A stretch of 23,187 nt of DNA from Apostichopus parvimensis (GCA_000934455.1 KN888167.1:7632-30818), one strand, 5' to 3'. Numbered from the stretch's first letter, positions 9,265 through 20,364 are shown. The notes: generated from the sequence alone by a model not told the origin. A program made the numbers and translations.

Positions 9265-11286
9265 CTATATACGGGAAATATAGCAAGATTAGCAACTTTG
9301 CAATGCAAACTATAAATGTAACAAATCACATCGGGGTACTATCGGCCATTATTATATTATAACAGCTTCATGTCTGTAACAGTGTTATGATGTCATAACT
9401 AACCAATGTTGAGTAATATTGGTATGATCTCACGCACACACACTCCACCAGATTCCAGCTCGCTTTAAACGACACCATGGCCACATTCTTCCATGTTTAA
9501 ATCCTGTACCTGTCCGTGTTATGCTGGTATGGAGTAAGAAAATGCCAATCAAACGGAGCTTCATTTATAACTTTAGTGAGCCAAGGACTATAATAACGCA
9601 GACTATAAACTGTATATAGGTTGCAATCCCGTTGTTGTTGTTTTTAAAGGAGAGCCAAACGTTCCATTGTAGTGATCATAATTTACTGGTCAACTTTGTT
9701 TACTTACCCCATCTAATAAGCCTCTGGCTAGAGTAATCCAGATTGCATTGATGGAATTTTTGATCAGTAGCACTTTATAATGTTTCTATACACATGCTAA
9801 TTAGGGTACTATTGAAAGTACCTAGGCTGGTATATAAGGTCATGTGGTCACTCAATCTCTTCTCCACATGGTCTGCAGACAGTTAAGATACTGATAACAG
9901 TTATACATATCCCGGCCTTATCATGTGTAGTATCTGTTCCCTTTCGAGGGGAATGGTGGTGCACACCCGACGGTCATACAGTCACAGTCCCGATGCAAGG
10001 GGACTGGGGTTGAGAGCGGATCAGTCGTTCGGTAGTTTGGTTTTCGTGCCCAGGTTCTCCCTGGGCGACTTTTTCTTAAAAAGTAGTAACACATCTTTTA
10101 CCTTAGACATTGCAGTTACCCAGGGCATGTTCACCCTGTGTGTATCTAATTAAGAGAGTGGTTATAGGACAGAGTGGATATTACATTCATATTTGTATTG
10201 CCTTACTTATTAGGAGTAATTGCGTGTCTAGTCTGCATCATATTTATGCGGTAGATCTACCTCGCGCTAGCGCTATAGTTGCGAAGTCATAATATTTTGA
10301 CCATATACAGCTCACACGTCTAGGCCATTTACTGGTTACTGGAGAGTTGAGTTCGTCAATTGAAATAGTCAGAGGGGCGACTGGGTCGTCGGATGATCAT
10401 TTAGAACATAGTTGTCGAGAGTAAAGTATAACCTAAAACTATATTTAACCTCTTCACCATGATTGTGGAAAACTGCATTGAGATGTCAAGTGTTGTGTGG
10501 GAATGTCTACATAAATATCAGCATTTAATAGTATAACAGAAGTATGGCGACTTACGTGAGTATTAGCTAGTAATATTTGAAACTAACATGCCGAACACAG
10601 AGGAGGAGAAGAAAAGACATAAACCTAATTGTGTATATATATTCAAGAGTATCGTAACAGTAGCATGCCTATATGTTACAACAAATGCGACAATATGTTC
10701 AACGTATCTCACATATGTTCAAATGTATTGCGCTTATTATGATGAAAGTATTTCATCAAGATAAGTAGACTATCACGGGTATATGTTCAAAGGTATTGTA
10801 CCTATAGGTTCCAAACTATCCCCTTCTCTTTCTGTCTTCGACATGTCAATTGATGCCATGCCTAAGTATAACTCCTAATGGATATTTAATACGCTAAAGT
10901 TGACATTCTAATATAACATTGACATCTCATTTCAGGTTCGATTGTACAAAACGTTATGCTCTCCGTTGTTTCGTTTGATAATTACGCTGGCTTGAAAAGT
11001 TGGTGAAGAACTTTGAAAGACTCTATTTAAACAAGTCCTGAGGTCGGCAGCGTAATTATAAAGATGTGGAATAATACATTTGTATATAATAAATCATAGG
11101 AGTCAGCATATTGATATATGGATTGAAAATATGCTGTGATCATGTTTGACAATACTGCTAATACCAAACGTTACAATATCTGTCTCTGAACATTCCATTA
11201 AAAGATACAATTAAAAAAGAGAATATTTCCATTGCTTGTAGCGCTGCCTACATTTTCTCCATAGTTAAAATCAGTCCTATACGTAC
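9265..11286 (-). other. Intron between the GYPPQQ exon and the first CD225 exon
   Basis: The donor GTACGT lies at 11281-11286 and the acceptor AG at 9265-9266 on the minus strand. The intron includes one copy of a hairpin-forming dispersed repeat (9966-10080). I see no other exon: the phases of the flanking exons match without one. Confidence 0.7.
9966..10080 (+). repeat. Dispersed hairpin-forming repeat, copy R1
   Basis: Homologous to the reverse complement of 13491-13606 and 16371-16500. Common elements are CAGTCAC/CAATCAC, an AGTC-stem, GGGGTTGAGAGCGGATCAG, GTCGTTCGG, TTTTCGTGCC and a CCCAGG hairpin. Stem 1 is AGTCCC (9986-9991) with GGGACT (10000-10005). Stem 2 is GCCCAGG (10048-10054) with CCTGGGC (10060-10066) and a 5-nt loop. 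It may be a SINE or a structured-RNA-derived repeat. I could not identify clear Pol III A and B boxes. Confidence 0.75.
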
Positions 11287-11378
11287 CACTGAAAATTGCT
11301 GTGGCTGTTGTTGAGGCGGATAACCTTGTTGAGGCGGATAACCTTGATGAGGCGGATAACCTTGTTGAGGCGGATAAC
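11287..11378 (-). CDS. CD225/dispanin-family protein, proline/glutamine-rich exon (GYPPQQ repeats)
   Basis: On the minus strand, four successive 18-base units encode GYPPQQ, GYPPHQ, GYPPQQ and GYPPQQ, followed by QPQQFSV and a GTACGT donor. Tandem G-Y-P-P-Q repeats are typical of the disordered cytoplasmic N-terminal region of dispanin-like and other proline-rich membrane proteins. The exon ends in phase 0 and so reads directly into the VNSLQPAPG exon. Its 5' edge is placed at 11378, after a TTAAG acceptor, because the alternative acceptor CCAG at 11386 would include an in-frame TAA. This start requires a G from the previous exon (G|GT TAT). The initiator exon is not firmly identified. The 18-base repeat may vary in number between alleles. 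Confidence 0.85.
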
Positions 11379-11844
11379 CTTAATCTGGAAGTAATAAAGT
11401 TGAGTGGTAACGTTGTTTCCGTGCATTTGTTAACCAAACTGTCAAAGACATATTTCTTCGTGTATTGGAAACACTTTTGCAATCCAAAGTCAAAAACGGT
11501 GTTTAATGTCATTTAAGGATGCTAGTCGTGTTGGAATTAATGTCGTACTTTGAACTATCTTGTTTTTCAATAACACTATTACTTTCGATCAAGTGAATTC
11601 ACTTCTTTATACCAATGTCAATCAGTTTTGATACAATTTTCTATACCAAGTGCGGTACTAATTAAGTCAAATACGTAGAACCAGCAGAAACAGATTATCA
11701 CAACTTACAAGCATATGCTGAAGTGTACACTCCAGCTTTTACGTCTACTAAACACACCCCTCTTTCTTCTACTCAGTTAGTCTCATAGTATGAAGAAATT
11801 GATGGTGGATTCTTGAAATATCGGTTATTGGCCTGCATGATTTT
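11379..11844. other. Intron or intergenic DNA, nothing recognised
   Basis: AT-rich unique DNA between the GYPPQQ exon and the left edge of duplicated copy C. No splice-bounded open frame or repeat stands out. Confidence 0.4.
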
Positions 11845-12441
11845 CAAGCTAATGTGACATAATCCAAATACGTTTAAAAACCACTAGGCCTACAGTGCCT
11901 TCCGGCCCATATCAAACCAAATGTTTGCTTTGCCTTCATTTCACTGTTTACAGTGTTGGGTGTACTAAAAACACTTCAGCAATACAAAATCACATGTGTT
12001 TGCGTGCTTTACACACATTTCATATACATCACTGTCGCGCAAGCCAACTTCTAAAACAATTAGTAAGATATGTAAATGAGGTTGCATATATAAAATCAAT
12101 TCTACGGGTGTGTTAATGGTGCATTGAATGTCTCGTTAAAAGAAGGGGAAAACGCCTAAGGAAGTGGTATCGTTTGTATATACCCTAATTATGCATTTAA
12201 GGAATCATTTAGTTATAACTTCCTTTTCAATTCTAGGATTCATAAAAGGAAACAAAGTCGGCCTCTTGTACATAATTTCCGGCATACAAGGTTAGCGTTT
12301 TACTCCCAAATCGGTGTTTTTCACGACCGGAGATTACATATTGACGACCAAACATAGTGTTCCGTCTTAGAAACTAAATGCAGTGTTACTTATTGTTACC
12401 ACGAAAAAGGCGACACAAAATTCACTCAAACACTAACTTAC

Positions 12442-12513
12442 CTTGAATATTCTTGCAATAATCATTCCACCGTTTTTCAATATTAAAGTATAGTCTATCT
12501 GTAATTTGTAACG
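12442..12513 (-). CDS. Candidate upstream exon of the dispanin gene (copy C)
   Basis: A 72-base stretch bounded on the minus strand by an AG (ATGATAG, weak) and a strong GTAAGT donor (12436-12441). In the frame ending CAA G it is open and reads ALQITDRLYFNIEKRWNDYC then KNIQ. The leftover G would complete the G|GT TAT codon of the GYPPQQ exon, so the junction would read KNIQ-GYPPQQ. All 72 bases are identical in copy D although the flanks immediately on both sides differ. I do not recognise the peptide, there is no ATG in the exon, and the acceptor lacks a good pyrimidine tract. It may instead be non-coding 5' UTR or not an exon. Confidence 0.35.
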
Positions 12514-13305
12514 CTATCATCCTACTCCTAGACTAGGCTAGGTAGCATGATGATGCCAATATAGTTTTAACTATTTTTCTTTAGCCAACCTCGCCCATCC
12601 CGTTTAGTATATATAATTTGTTATGTTACAAAATGTATGTGAATGTGATTTGGCAACGCCCTACGTGATACACGCACAGTACTGCGTTAACAGTCAATGT
12701 GGTGCACTGTACTGTGAAAAGATGGACTATGCATTGGTAATCTTACAATATGAATTTTCAGTGTGAAATCAATTATTAAAAAATGCAAAATACAGGTTAA
12801 TATAGTTATGATTGTTATACAATAGGAATTTTGAAAGATACAACCAAATATCACCCAAAGAGAATCCCCCAACAAGTTGTGACATACTGTAATGATCAAT
12901 ATTTTCAGATTGACTGTTTTGAACTTGGATGACATGCTTTCATACTAATACAATTTTAATCAACGAGAATGTATTCATATTATGATACATTCACTTCTAA
13001 GGTGGATAATTGACGTTAAATGTTCGAACGAAACAGTCAGTTGTGAGGGCAGAAGAGAGGTTATTTGTCTTGACTTAAAATAATGCTATAAACATATTCC
13101 TGAAACAAGGGCGTCTGGGGTGTGCCACCATGAAATTAAAACTGTTTAAACGATTGCATTGACGGAGTCTCTATACGTGCCTGTATATGCTTAACACAAG
13201 ATATTGCAATATAGACCTAACGGTTAATTTAATCATACACACTTACTTATTATGGCAGTACTTATAATATACTAAGATAGTTGAAAATTAAGAGAAATGC
13301 TCTTT

Positions 13306-13490
13306 AATTACTACAAATACACTGTCATTAAACAATACACACAAATACACCTGTAGTTAAAGCCATGCCTACAAATACACATGTAGTTAAGCCATACCTA
13401 CAAATACACATGTAGTTAAATCCATGCCTACAAATACACATGTAGTTAAGCCATAAATACTAAAACACTGTAGTTAAGCCATAATTTTTT
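13306..13490. repeat. ~30-bp minisatellite, copy C
   Basis: About five to six imperfect units of CCTACAAATACACATGTAGTTAAGCCATA. It lies directly beside dispersed repeat R2. The same array, with different unit content, is present in copy D at ~16176-16360. Confidence 0.85.
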
Positions 13491-13606
13491 AGGAAAAGTC
13501 ACCCAGGAAAGAACCTGGGCACGAAAACCACACTTCCGAACGACTGATCTGCTCTTAACCCCAGTCTCCTTGCATTGAGACTGTGATTGTGTGATCATCG
13601 TCGAGT
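13491..13606 (-). repeat. Dispersed hairpin-forming repeat, copy R2
   Basis: In inverted orientation relative to R1. Stem 1 is AGTCTC (13563-13568) with GAGACT (13577-13582). Stem 2 is CCCAGG/CCTGGG at 13502-13507 and 13514-13519. It ends beside the minisatellite. Confidence 0.75.
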
Positions 13607-14062
13607 TAAACCATACATGGTACAACATACAAACACATAACAATTCAGCATCCTCCTTTGTACAATGAAGTGTGATATAACTGCATGATGAACGTAGTCT
13701 GCAGGCTAGCCATGTGTATTAAGTTTAAAGTATTACAATATTCATGACCGTCATCGTCCCTGCAATCGTCATCGTCATAGTTGTTTCCCGTAGTCCCGGA
13801 GTCATAGGTCCTAAATGCAGTTCTCCGCATAATATCTAGTGGCAGAGCCAAGGTTTCGACTTTTGCCCTGAACAAGGCCTGTCATTGTGTGTTTTATACC
13901 ATTTGTACAATATCTACAATATTACGTGGTATAAGTTATGTATCATATGTAAATAACTACACTTGGTGTCTTCAGCTACTATAAACAGTCTTGCGATATT
14001 ATATTCATTTAAAGCAGTTCAAATTAACTACTTTTATCAACGTCTTCACTATCTCTGTTCTA

Positions 14063-14283
14063 TTTACAAACTTACCAGTCATAATGAATAATGTCCTGGC
14101 ACTCAGTAAAACCTGCCAATTGGTGAGAACCGAGCTTACGTTGCGAGTGTGTACTAGTAATGTAACATACAACCGGGGTACACGCTATCGTTATCTGAAA
14201 GCACCCTTGCAATAAAACCCGAAAGCAGAAAAACATTTGTCTTGGGAAACTGATGCTTCAGTTTGAGAAGACGTTATTGTAGT
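14063..14283. repeat. 221-bp block identical between copies C and D
   Basis: Every base matches 16975-17195, whereas the sequence on either side shows substitutions and indels. The block contains the splice-bounded open stretch at 14076-14194 and the first 66-bp unit that is doubled in copy C only. The identity suggests gene conversion or constraint. Confidence 0.85.
14076..14194 (-). CDS. Candidate exon, 119 bases, unassigned (copy C)
   Basis: On the minus strand it is bounded by a good acceptor (GGTGCTTTCAG) and a consensus GTAAGT donor (14070-14075). Only one of three frames is open throughout: 39 codons including ACTPVVCYITSTHSQRK and ending ECQDIIHYD, with three cysteines. It would end in phase 2, which does not fit the candidate exon at 12442-12513 directly. 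I do not recognise it. It may belong to a different transcript or be a chance open frame. Confidence 0.25.
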
Positions 14284-14352
14284 TGTGAAAGCAGAAAAAC
14301 ATTTTTCTTGGGAAACTGATGCTTCAGTTTGAGAAGACGTTATTGTAGTTGT
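14221..14352. repeat. 66-bp tandem duplication, present in copy C only
   Basis: Unit 14221-14286 is repeated at 14287-14352 with a single G/T difference. Copy D has one unit (17133-~17195). Sixty-six bases is 22 codons, so the minus-strand frame stays open across both units, but no coding function is established. Confidence 0.95.
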
Positions 14353-15310
14353 CATTTGCAATAAGGTTGTAGTTTTTGCATACGACATGACTGAATTCCA
14401 TCTGGCTACGTGACATATGGTATTATTTTTCACTTTGGAAAACTGCTGAGTTATTGCAGTTGCATTAAGATATTGTCATTTGCAATAAGGTTGTAGTTTT
14501 GGTATTTTTGTTTAACTTTTGCCGGGTTATTCAGCAGGGTAAATAGGAAAAAGAAGAACGATGCAAAAGGGGAAAATTTACAGTAAGGTGAACAAAAAAG
14601 AAAGTTCATGTCGCCCCTTCTTATTTTTGTTTATATTAATGATGTTAGACATGTATGATCATCGTTTTAGAAGAGACTAACTCCATAGTATAAGGACTAT
14701 GACGATTTCCAAGATTTCCAAGCTAATGTGTCATAGTCCAAATATGTTAAAAACCACTAGGCCTACAGTGCCTTTCCATATCATACCAAATGTTTGCTTT
14801 GCCTTCCTTTCACTGTATACAGTGTGGGTGTATTAAATACACTTCAGCAATAAAAATTCACTTGTGATTGCGTGCTTTATACACTTTAATATACACCACT
14901 GTCGCTCAAGCCAACTTCTCAAACAATAAGTAAGATATGTAAATAAGGTTGCATATATGAAATCAATTCAACAGGCGTGTTAATGGTGCATTGAATGTCT
15001 CGTTAAATGAAAGAGAAAAAGCCTAAGGAAGTGTTTTAGTTTGTATATACCCTAATTATGATATTAAAAGGAATCATTCAGTTATAACTTCCTTTCAATT
15101 CTAGGATTCATAAGAGGAAACAAAGTCGACCTCTTGTACATAATTTCCGGCATACAAGGTTAGCGTTTTACTCCCAAATCGGTGTTTTTCACGACTGGAG
15201 ATTTCATACTGACGATCAAACATATTGTTCCGTCTTAGAAACTAAATGCAGTGTTACTTATTGTTTCGACCAAAAAGGCGAAACAAAAATTCACTCAAAA
15301 ACTAACATAC

Positions 15311-15382
15311 CTTGAATATTCTTGCAATAATCATTCCACCGTTTTTCAATATTAAAGTATAGTCTATCTGTAATTTGTAACG
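15311..15382 (-). CDS. Candidate upstream exon, second copy (copy D)
   Basis: Base-for-base identical to 12442-12513. The acceptor reads GAGGACAG and the donor GTATGT (15305-15310), so both splice signals are retained although their flanking bases have changed relative to copy C. If the copy C exon is used by the dispanin gene, this could be an alternative upstream exon or part of a duplicated partial gene. Confidence 0.3.
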
Positions 15383-16175
15383 CTGTCCTCCTACTCCAAG
15401 GCGAGGCTCAGTAGCATGATGATGCCAATATAGTTTTAACTATTTTTCTTTAGCCAACCTCGCCCATCCCGTTTAGTATGTATAATTTGTTATGTTACAA
15501 AATGTATGTGTATATGATTTGGCAACGCCCTACGTGATACACGCACAGTACTGCGTTAACAGTCAATGTGATGCACTGTAGTGTGAAAAGATGGACTATG
15601 CATTGGTAATCTTACAATATGAATTTTCAGTGTGAAATCAATTATTAAAAAATGCAAAAGACAGGTTAATATAGTCATGATTGTTATACAATAGGAATTT
15701 TGAAAGATACAACCAAATATCACCCAAAGAGAATCCCCCAACAAGTTGTGACATACTGTAATTATCAATATTTTCATATTGACTGTATTGAACTAGGATG
15801 AAATGCTTTCACACTAATACAACTTTATCAACGAGAAAGTATTCATATTATGATACATTCTCTTCTAAGGTGGATACTTGACGTCAAATGTTCGAACGAA
15901 ACAGTCAGTTGTGGAGGCAGAAGAGAGGTAATGTGTCTTGACTTAAAATAATGCTAGAAATATATTCCTGAAACAAGGGCGTCTGGGGTGTGCCACCATG
16001 AAATTAAAACTGTTTGAACGATTGCATTGACGTGCCTGTATATTCTTAACACAAGATATTGCAATATAGACCTAACGGTTAATTTAATCATACGCACTTA
16101 CTTATTATTGCAGTACTTATAATATACTAAGATAGTTGAAACTAAAGAGAAATACTCTTTAATTATCTCAATATG

Positions 16176-16360
16176 TAGTTAAACCATACATACAAATACG
16201 CTGTCATTAAACAATACATACAAATACACATGTAGTTAAGACCATACCTACAAATACACATGTAGTTAAAGCCATACCTACAAATACACATGTAGTTAAG
16301 CTATACATACTAATACACTGTAGTTAAGCCATACCTGGTACAACATACTCTGTAGTTCAG
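16176..16360. repeat. ~30-bp minisatellite, copy D
   Basis: Counterpart of the array in copy C, with units ACACATGTAGTTAAGCCATACCTACAAAT and variants. The unit order and number differ between the two copies. Confidence 0.85.
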
Positions 16361-16370
16361 CCATACTTTT

Positions 16371-16500
16371 TTAAGAAAAGTCACCCAGGGAAAAACCTTG
16401 GCACGAAAACCAAACTACCAAACGACTGATCCGCTCTCAACCCCAGTCTCGATACAAGGAATTGTATCGAGACTGTGATTGCGTGATCATCGTCGAGTTA
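16371..16500 (-). repeat. Dispersed hairpin-forming repeat, copy R3, with extended palindrome
   Basis: Homologous to R1 and R2. Stem 1 is lengthened to a perfect 13-bp inverted repeat: AGTCTCGATACAA at 16445-16457 and TTGTATCGAGACT at 16462-16474, with loop GGAA. Stem 2 carries one mismatch (CCCAGG/CCTTGG). Confidence 0.8.
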
Positions 16501-16974
16501 AACCATACCTGGTACAACATACAAACACATATAACAGTTCAAGTGTAAAGCAATTGTTTGGCATCCTCCTTTGTTCAATGAAGTGTGATATAACTGCATG
16601 ATGAACGTAGTCTACAGGCTAGCCATGTGCATTAAGTTTTAAGTATTAAAATATTCATTTGATTCATCGTCCTTGCAATCGCCATAGTCATAGTTGTTTC
16701 CCGAAGTCCCGGAGTCATAGGTCTTAAACGCAGTTCTCAGCCTAGTATCTAGTGGCAAAGCCAAGGTTTCGACTTTTGCACTGAACAAGGCCTGTTATTG
16801 TGTGTTATATACCATATGTACAATATCTACAATATTACGTGGTATAAGTTATGTATCATATGCAAATAACTACACTTGGTTTCTTCAGCTATTATAAACA
16901 GTCTTGCGATATTATATTCATAAAAGGAGTTCAAATTAACTACTTTTATCAACGTCTTCACTCTTTCTGTTCAA

Positions 16975-17195
16975 TTTACAAACTTACCAGTCATAATGAA
17001 TAATGTCCTGGCACTCAGTAAAACCTGCCAATTGGTGAGAACCGAGCTTACGTTGCGAGTGTGTACTAGTAATGTAACATACAACCGGGGTACACGCTAT
17101 CGTTATCTGAAAGCACCCTTGCAATAAAACCCGAAAGCAGAAAAACATTTGTCTTGGGAAACTGATGCTTCAGTTTGAGAAGACGTTATTGTAGT
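16975..17195. repeat. 221-bp block identical to copy C block, with candidate exon 16988-17106 (minus)
   Basis: Identical to 14063-14283. It includes the second copy of the 119-base splice-bounded open stretch at 16988-17106 on the minus strand, with the same TTTCAG acceptor and GTAAGT donor. Confidence 0.85.
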
Positions 17196-20100
17196 GTCTT
17201 AAGAAATTGTCATGATTGTGCAATAAGGTTGTAGTTTTTGCATACGACATGACTGAATTCCATCTGGCTACGTGACATATGGTATTATTTTTCACTTTGG
17301 AAAACTGCTGAGTAATTGCAGTTGCATTAAGATATTGTCATTTGCAATAAGGTTGTAGTTTTGGCTCTGTATTTTTGTTTAACTTTTGCCGGGTTATTCA
17401 GCAGGGTAAATAGGAAAAAAAAGAACGATGCAAAAGGGGAAAATTTACAGTAAGGTGAACCAAAAAAAGAAAGTTCATGTCGCCTCTTCCTATTTTTGTT
17501 TATATTAGTGATGTTAGACATGTATGATCATCGAATTAGAAGAGACTAACTCCATGGTATAAGGACTATGAAGATTTACCTATAACAGTAAACCACACCT
17601 CCCCCCAACCTCACCCCCCAACAACAACAAAAACTGTAAAAGTATAAACATTGTAGTTTCTCTTTGTTGGTAAAAGTATTTAATCGGAAAGATATTTTTA
17701 CATTCTGATGTGATAAGTGTGGTATAACGTTACAAATCTCAACATAACAATTTTGCACTCTCTTCCATTTAAAAAAAAAAGCAAAAGTCTCAAAACAAGT
17801 CTGATAATTTTGAATTTTTGAATGTTTTTGTTAAACTCCATGAAGGATGATGTTTTGTCTACATCAGAACTCATGGGAGGTTGAATCTTGTCACAGTGTC
17901 ACAGAATCTTGTACAGTACACTACACCATTAACATGTTTAAGGTTCAATGTTTCATTGTATGTCATCTTAAACCGCGTGCAGCCCTCTGATAAAAAGTTA
18001 ACTTTCCGTTGCTTGCAAGTGAAGTTTTCTACTTGTCACTCCAAAATGCAAACAGTATATGAAACGTGAGACCTTGTTATCATTTTATCTGGACCTGAGA
18101 TGTCCATCGCTGCTATGTACATTGTGTTGTGGGTATTGACCATAGCTGCATGTATTGACTGTACACTAGTGTCTAATTACCGACGGTAGCAAGCTGTGTG
18201 TGTAATTTTGGGGATCGATTGTGGTTTCTAACACCTCCGTTCGAAACTAGGTCAGATTACCGGCATCAGACGTTTCTTTGTGCGCGAGTTTTCACCCCCT
18301 TTAATAGGTTGTTGACCCATTTTGTTCTTGGACTTTTTGTTCCTTAACAAAGTTTCATTCATTAGACATAAAAAAGTCCAAGAACAATAAACAACACTGT
18401 AAACTGCTAGAACTGTACACTGCAAAATGTTGTGTCTTTGGAAATATTTGTATTATAAACCCGAGTTTAGTCAATGTGACAAGCCTTTTGAATCACACTA
18501 GTATAGACTGCAGTTAAAATTGAAACTGACACTGCAATGTGTTAAAGTGTGCTAATTAGTACTTGTAAATGTTATAGTTAGTTTCAGTTGCAGGTACAGA
18601 GCAAATGTTATTGTATTATCATATTTAAAACACAACCAAAATGATACCAATCTCTGTTTGTGCACTCAAAAGTGTAAATTAAAATGATAATGGCATTGAA
18701 GGTGGAAAGTGTCTGGTGGCACACATGTACAAGTGTTGAATAGGTAGCCCTTAATCATCCAATTGATATATCCACAGTGTAGAACCCTGACGGCTCATTG
18801 CTATCTTGATTTTGGACGGTCACCAATAGTTCAGACGAAAAAAACCTTGCTGATACTGTATTTGTGGAAAGCAAGTGAAACATATATTCAAGAGCATCAG
18901 ATAAGGTACTTTTTAATTTACATAGTATAACACCATTTTGCAACTGATCGTGCTTTATCGTCAAAAATGTTTCAAAAGGGGGCCCATCCTCTACTTGGAC
19001 CACTTCCCCCGGCCACATGAGAAAGCAATAAGATAGCTGTAAAAAAATTGTAAGCAACAAATGTTAACCGTATTTTTCCGCAACGACTCAGTGTTATTCG
19101 GTGACATCGAGCTAGCCCGTATTGGCTTCGCATTATATACTATACAGTCATAGTTTCCAAAGTTAAAGCTCCTCAGTACGTATATGGTGTATTTATATTA
19201 TGTGTTTTGGATGTTGATAAACAGGGCCTGGAAACCGACCGAGCAGTTCTTAATAGACCGGAGAGTGTTACATTTGTGCAATAATAGATGATTAATCGTA
19301 CATTAGACCTTCGTAATCCAGCGTATGTTTGTAAAACTAGGCGAGGATACAGTATATTTAATATGCTGTTCAAGTTGACCAATCAGTGTCCATGACTCTG
19401 GGTATTCTATGTCACGTCCGGAACAGACGTGAGTAGTGACAACCGGTTAATATGTGATGATTTTAGTCTAATCTCTTTGTTTATTTAACAGGCGCGTGTT
19501 AGCTAGAGTACTGTTCTAAATATAGTCTAGCTACTTTAAAGGACCAAAAACCGAACTGGCTTATTCGTGACCGAAATAACTTCAAAATGGTTACAGTAAC
19601 AAAGACCCCTCCATTGATTATTAACAACTAACCAACTTTCACCTTCATCGCACACTACAATAATACATATTTGTATTTGTATCTAGTTATAATTGGCCTT
19701 TCCGATCTACAATCAGCTTGTCGTCGCTCAAGGTATTAATCCGGCAAAATGATAACGATCCATTTTAATTAATACTCTAATTGTATCATCTAACGCTGTA
19801 TATGTATAGGACACAGGAGGCGAAGTACTATAGTACCAACCCACAGTAAATATAAACCTACGTACGCCAGGTCTTCTACGAATGAATTACAAAATGGATT
19901 CCGACAGGAATTACAAAATGTCAGAAAAGAACCTTCGAATGGAGCTTGTTTGAATAGCATATATATGCTTTGTATATACACTACATACATTAATGGAAGG
20001 GTTCTGTTAGTGTGTTGTACGAATGTTCTATATCAAATTACAATTTTCTACGTTATACGTCCAGTTGTAAGACGCAGTGATACGACATATACCATGACGT

Positions 20101-20335
20101 CAAACATGGATGCATGTTAGGGTATATATATAACTTGCATGGTTGTAACACATAGCATAACATAACAGGGGCCGAACATACAATAGTATTTTGAGAGATG
20201 ATAGGTTTAGTGGTTGAATGTCTATCGTGTAAAATAGAAAAAAAAGCGGTAAACAGAGGTTTCCCTTAGCCTGTAGTGTAGGGTGGGCAAACAGGAAAAA
20301 AGTTGAGAGGTGGACGAACCTTTCCTCAAATAGCC

Positions 20336-20348
20336 TAGCTATTAAGTT
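20336..20348. repeat. Target-site duplication, left copy (13 bp)
   Basis: TAGCTATTAAGTT, repeated at 22572-22584. The empty site in copy A reads TAGCTATTACGTT once, at ~4232-4244. Confidence 0.92.
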
Positions 20349-20364
20349 GTGTTAAAGTAAGTTG

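Larger units (their letters stand above)
11845..14716. repeat. Tandem duplication, copy C (~2.87 kb)
   Basis: Aligns collinearly with the next ~2.85 kb. Both start with CAAGCTAATGTG and an AAACCACTAGGCCTACAGTG block (11878 and 14749). They run through the same minisatellite, dispersed repeat and 221-bp identical block, and end in TTTTGCCGGGTTATTCAGC and AGAAGAGACTAACTCCAT. The two copies abut at about 14717 (GATTTCCAAG/ATTTCCAAG). Confidence 0.93.
14717..17575. repeat. Tandem duplication, copy D (~2.86 kb)
   Basis: Second unit of the C/D pair. Its right end (~17370-17575) also aligns with the left edge of copy A (~320-410), apart from about 140 bases absent from A between AAAAGG and AAGGAC. 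This shows the ancestral order was C-type unit followed by A-type unit. Confidence 0.92.

Noticed and set aside
13645-13875. Minus-strand frame with an acidic YDSGTTGNNYDDDD segment
   Set aside because: The matching region of copy D has clustered amino-acid-changing differences and an earlier stop. There is no clear splice support.
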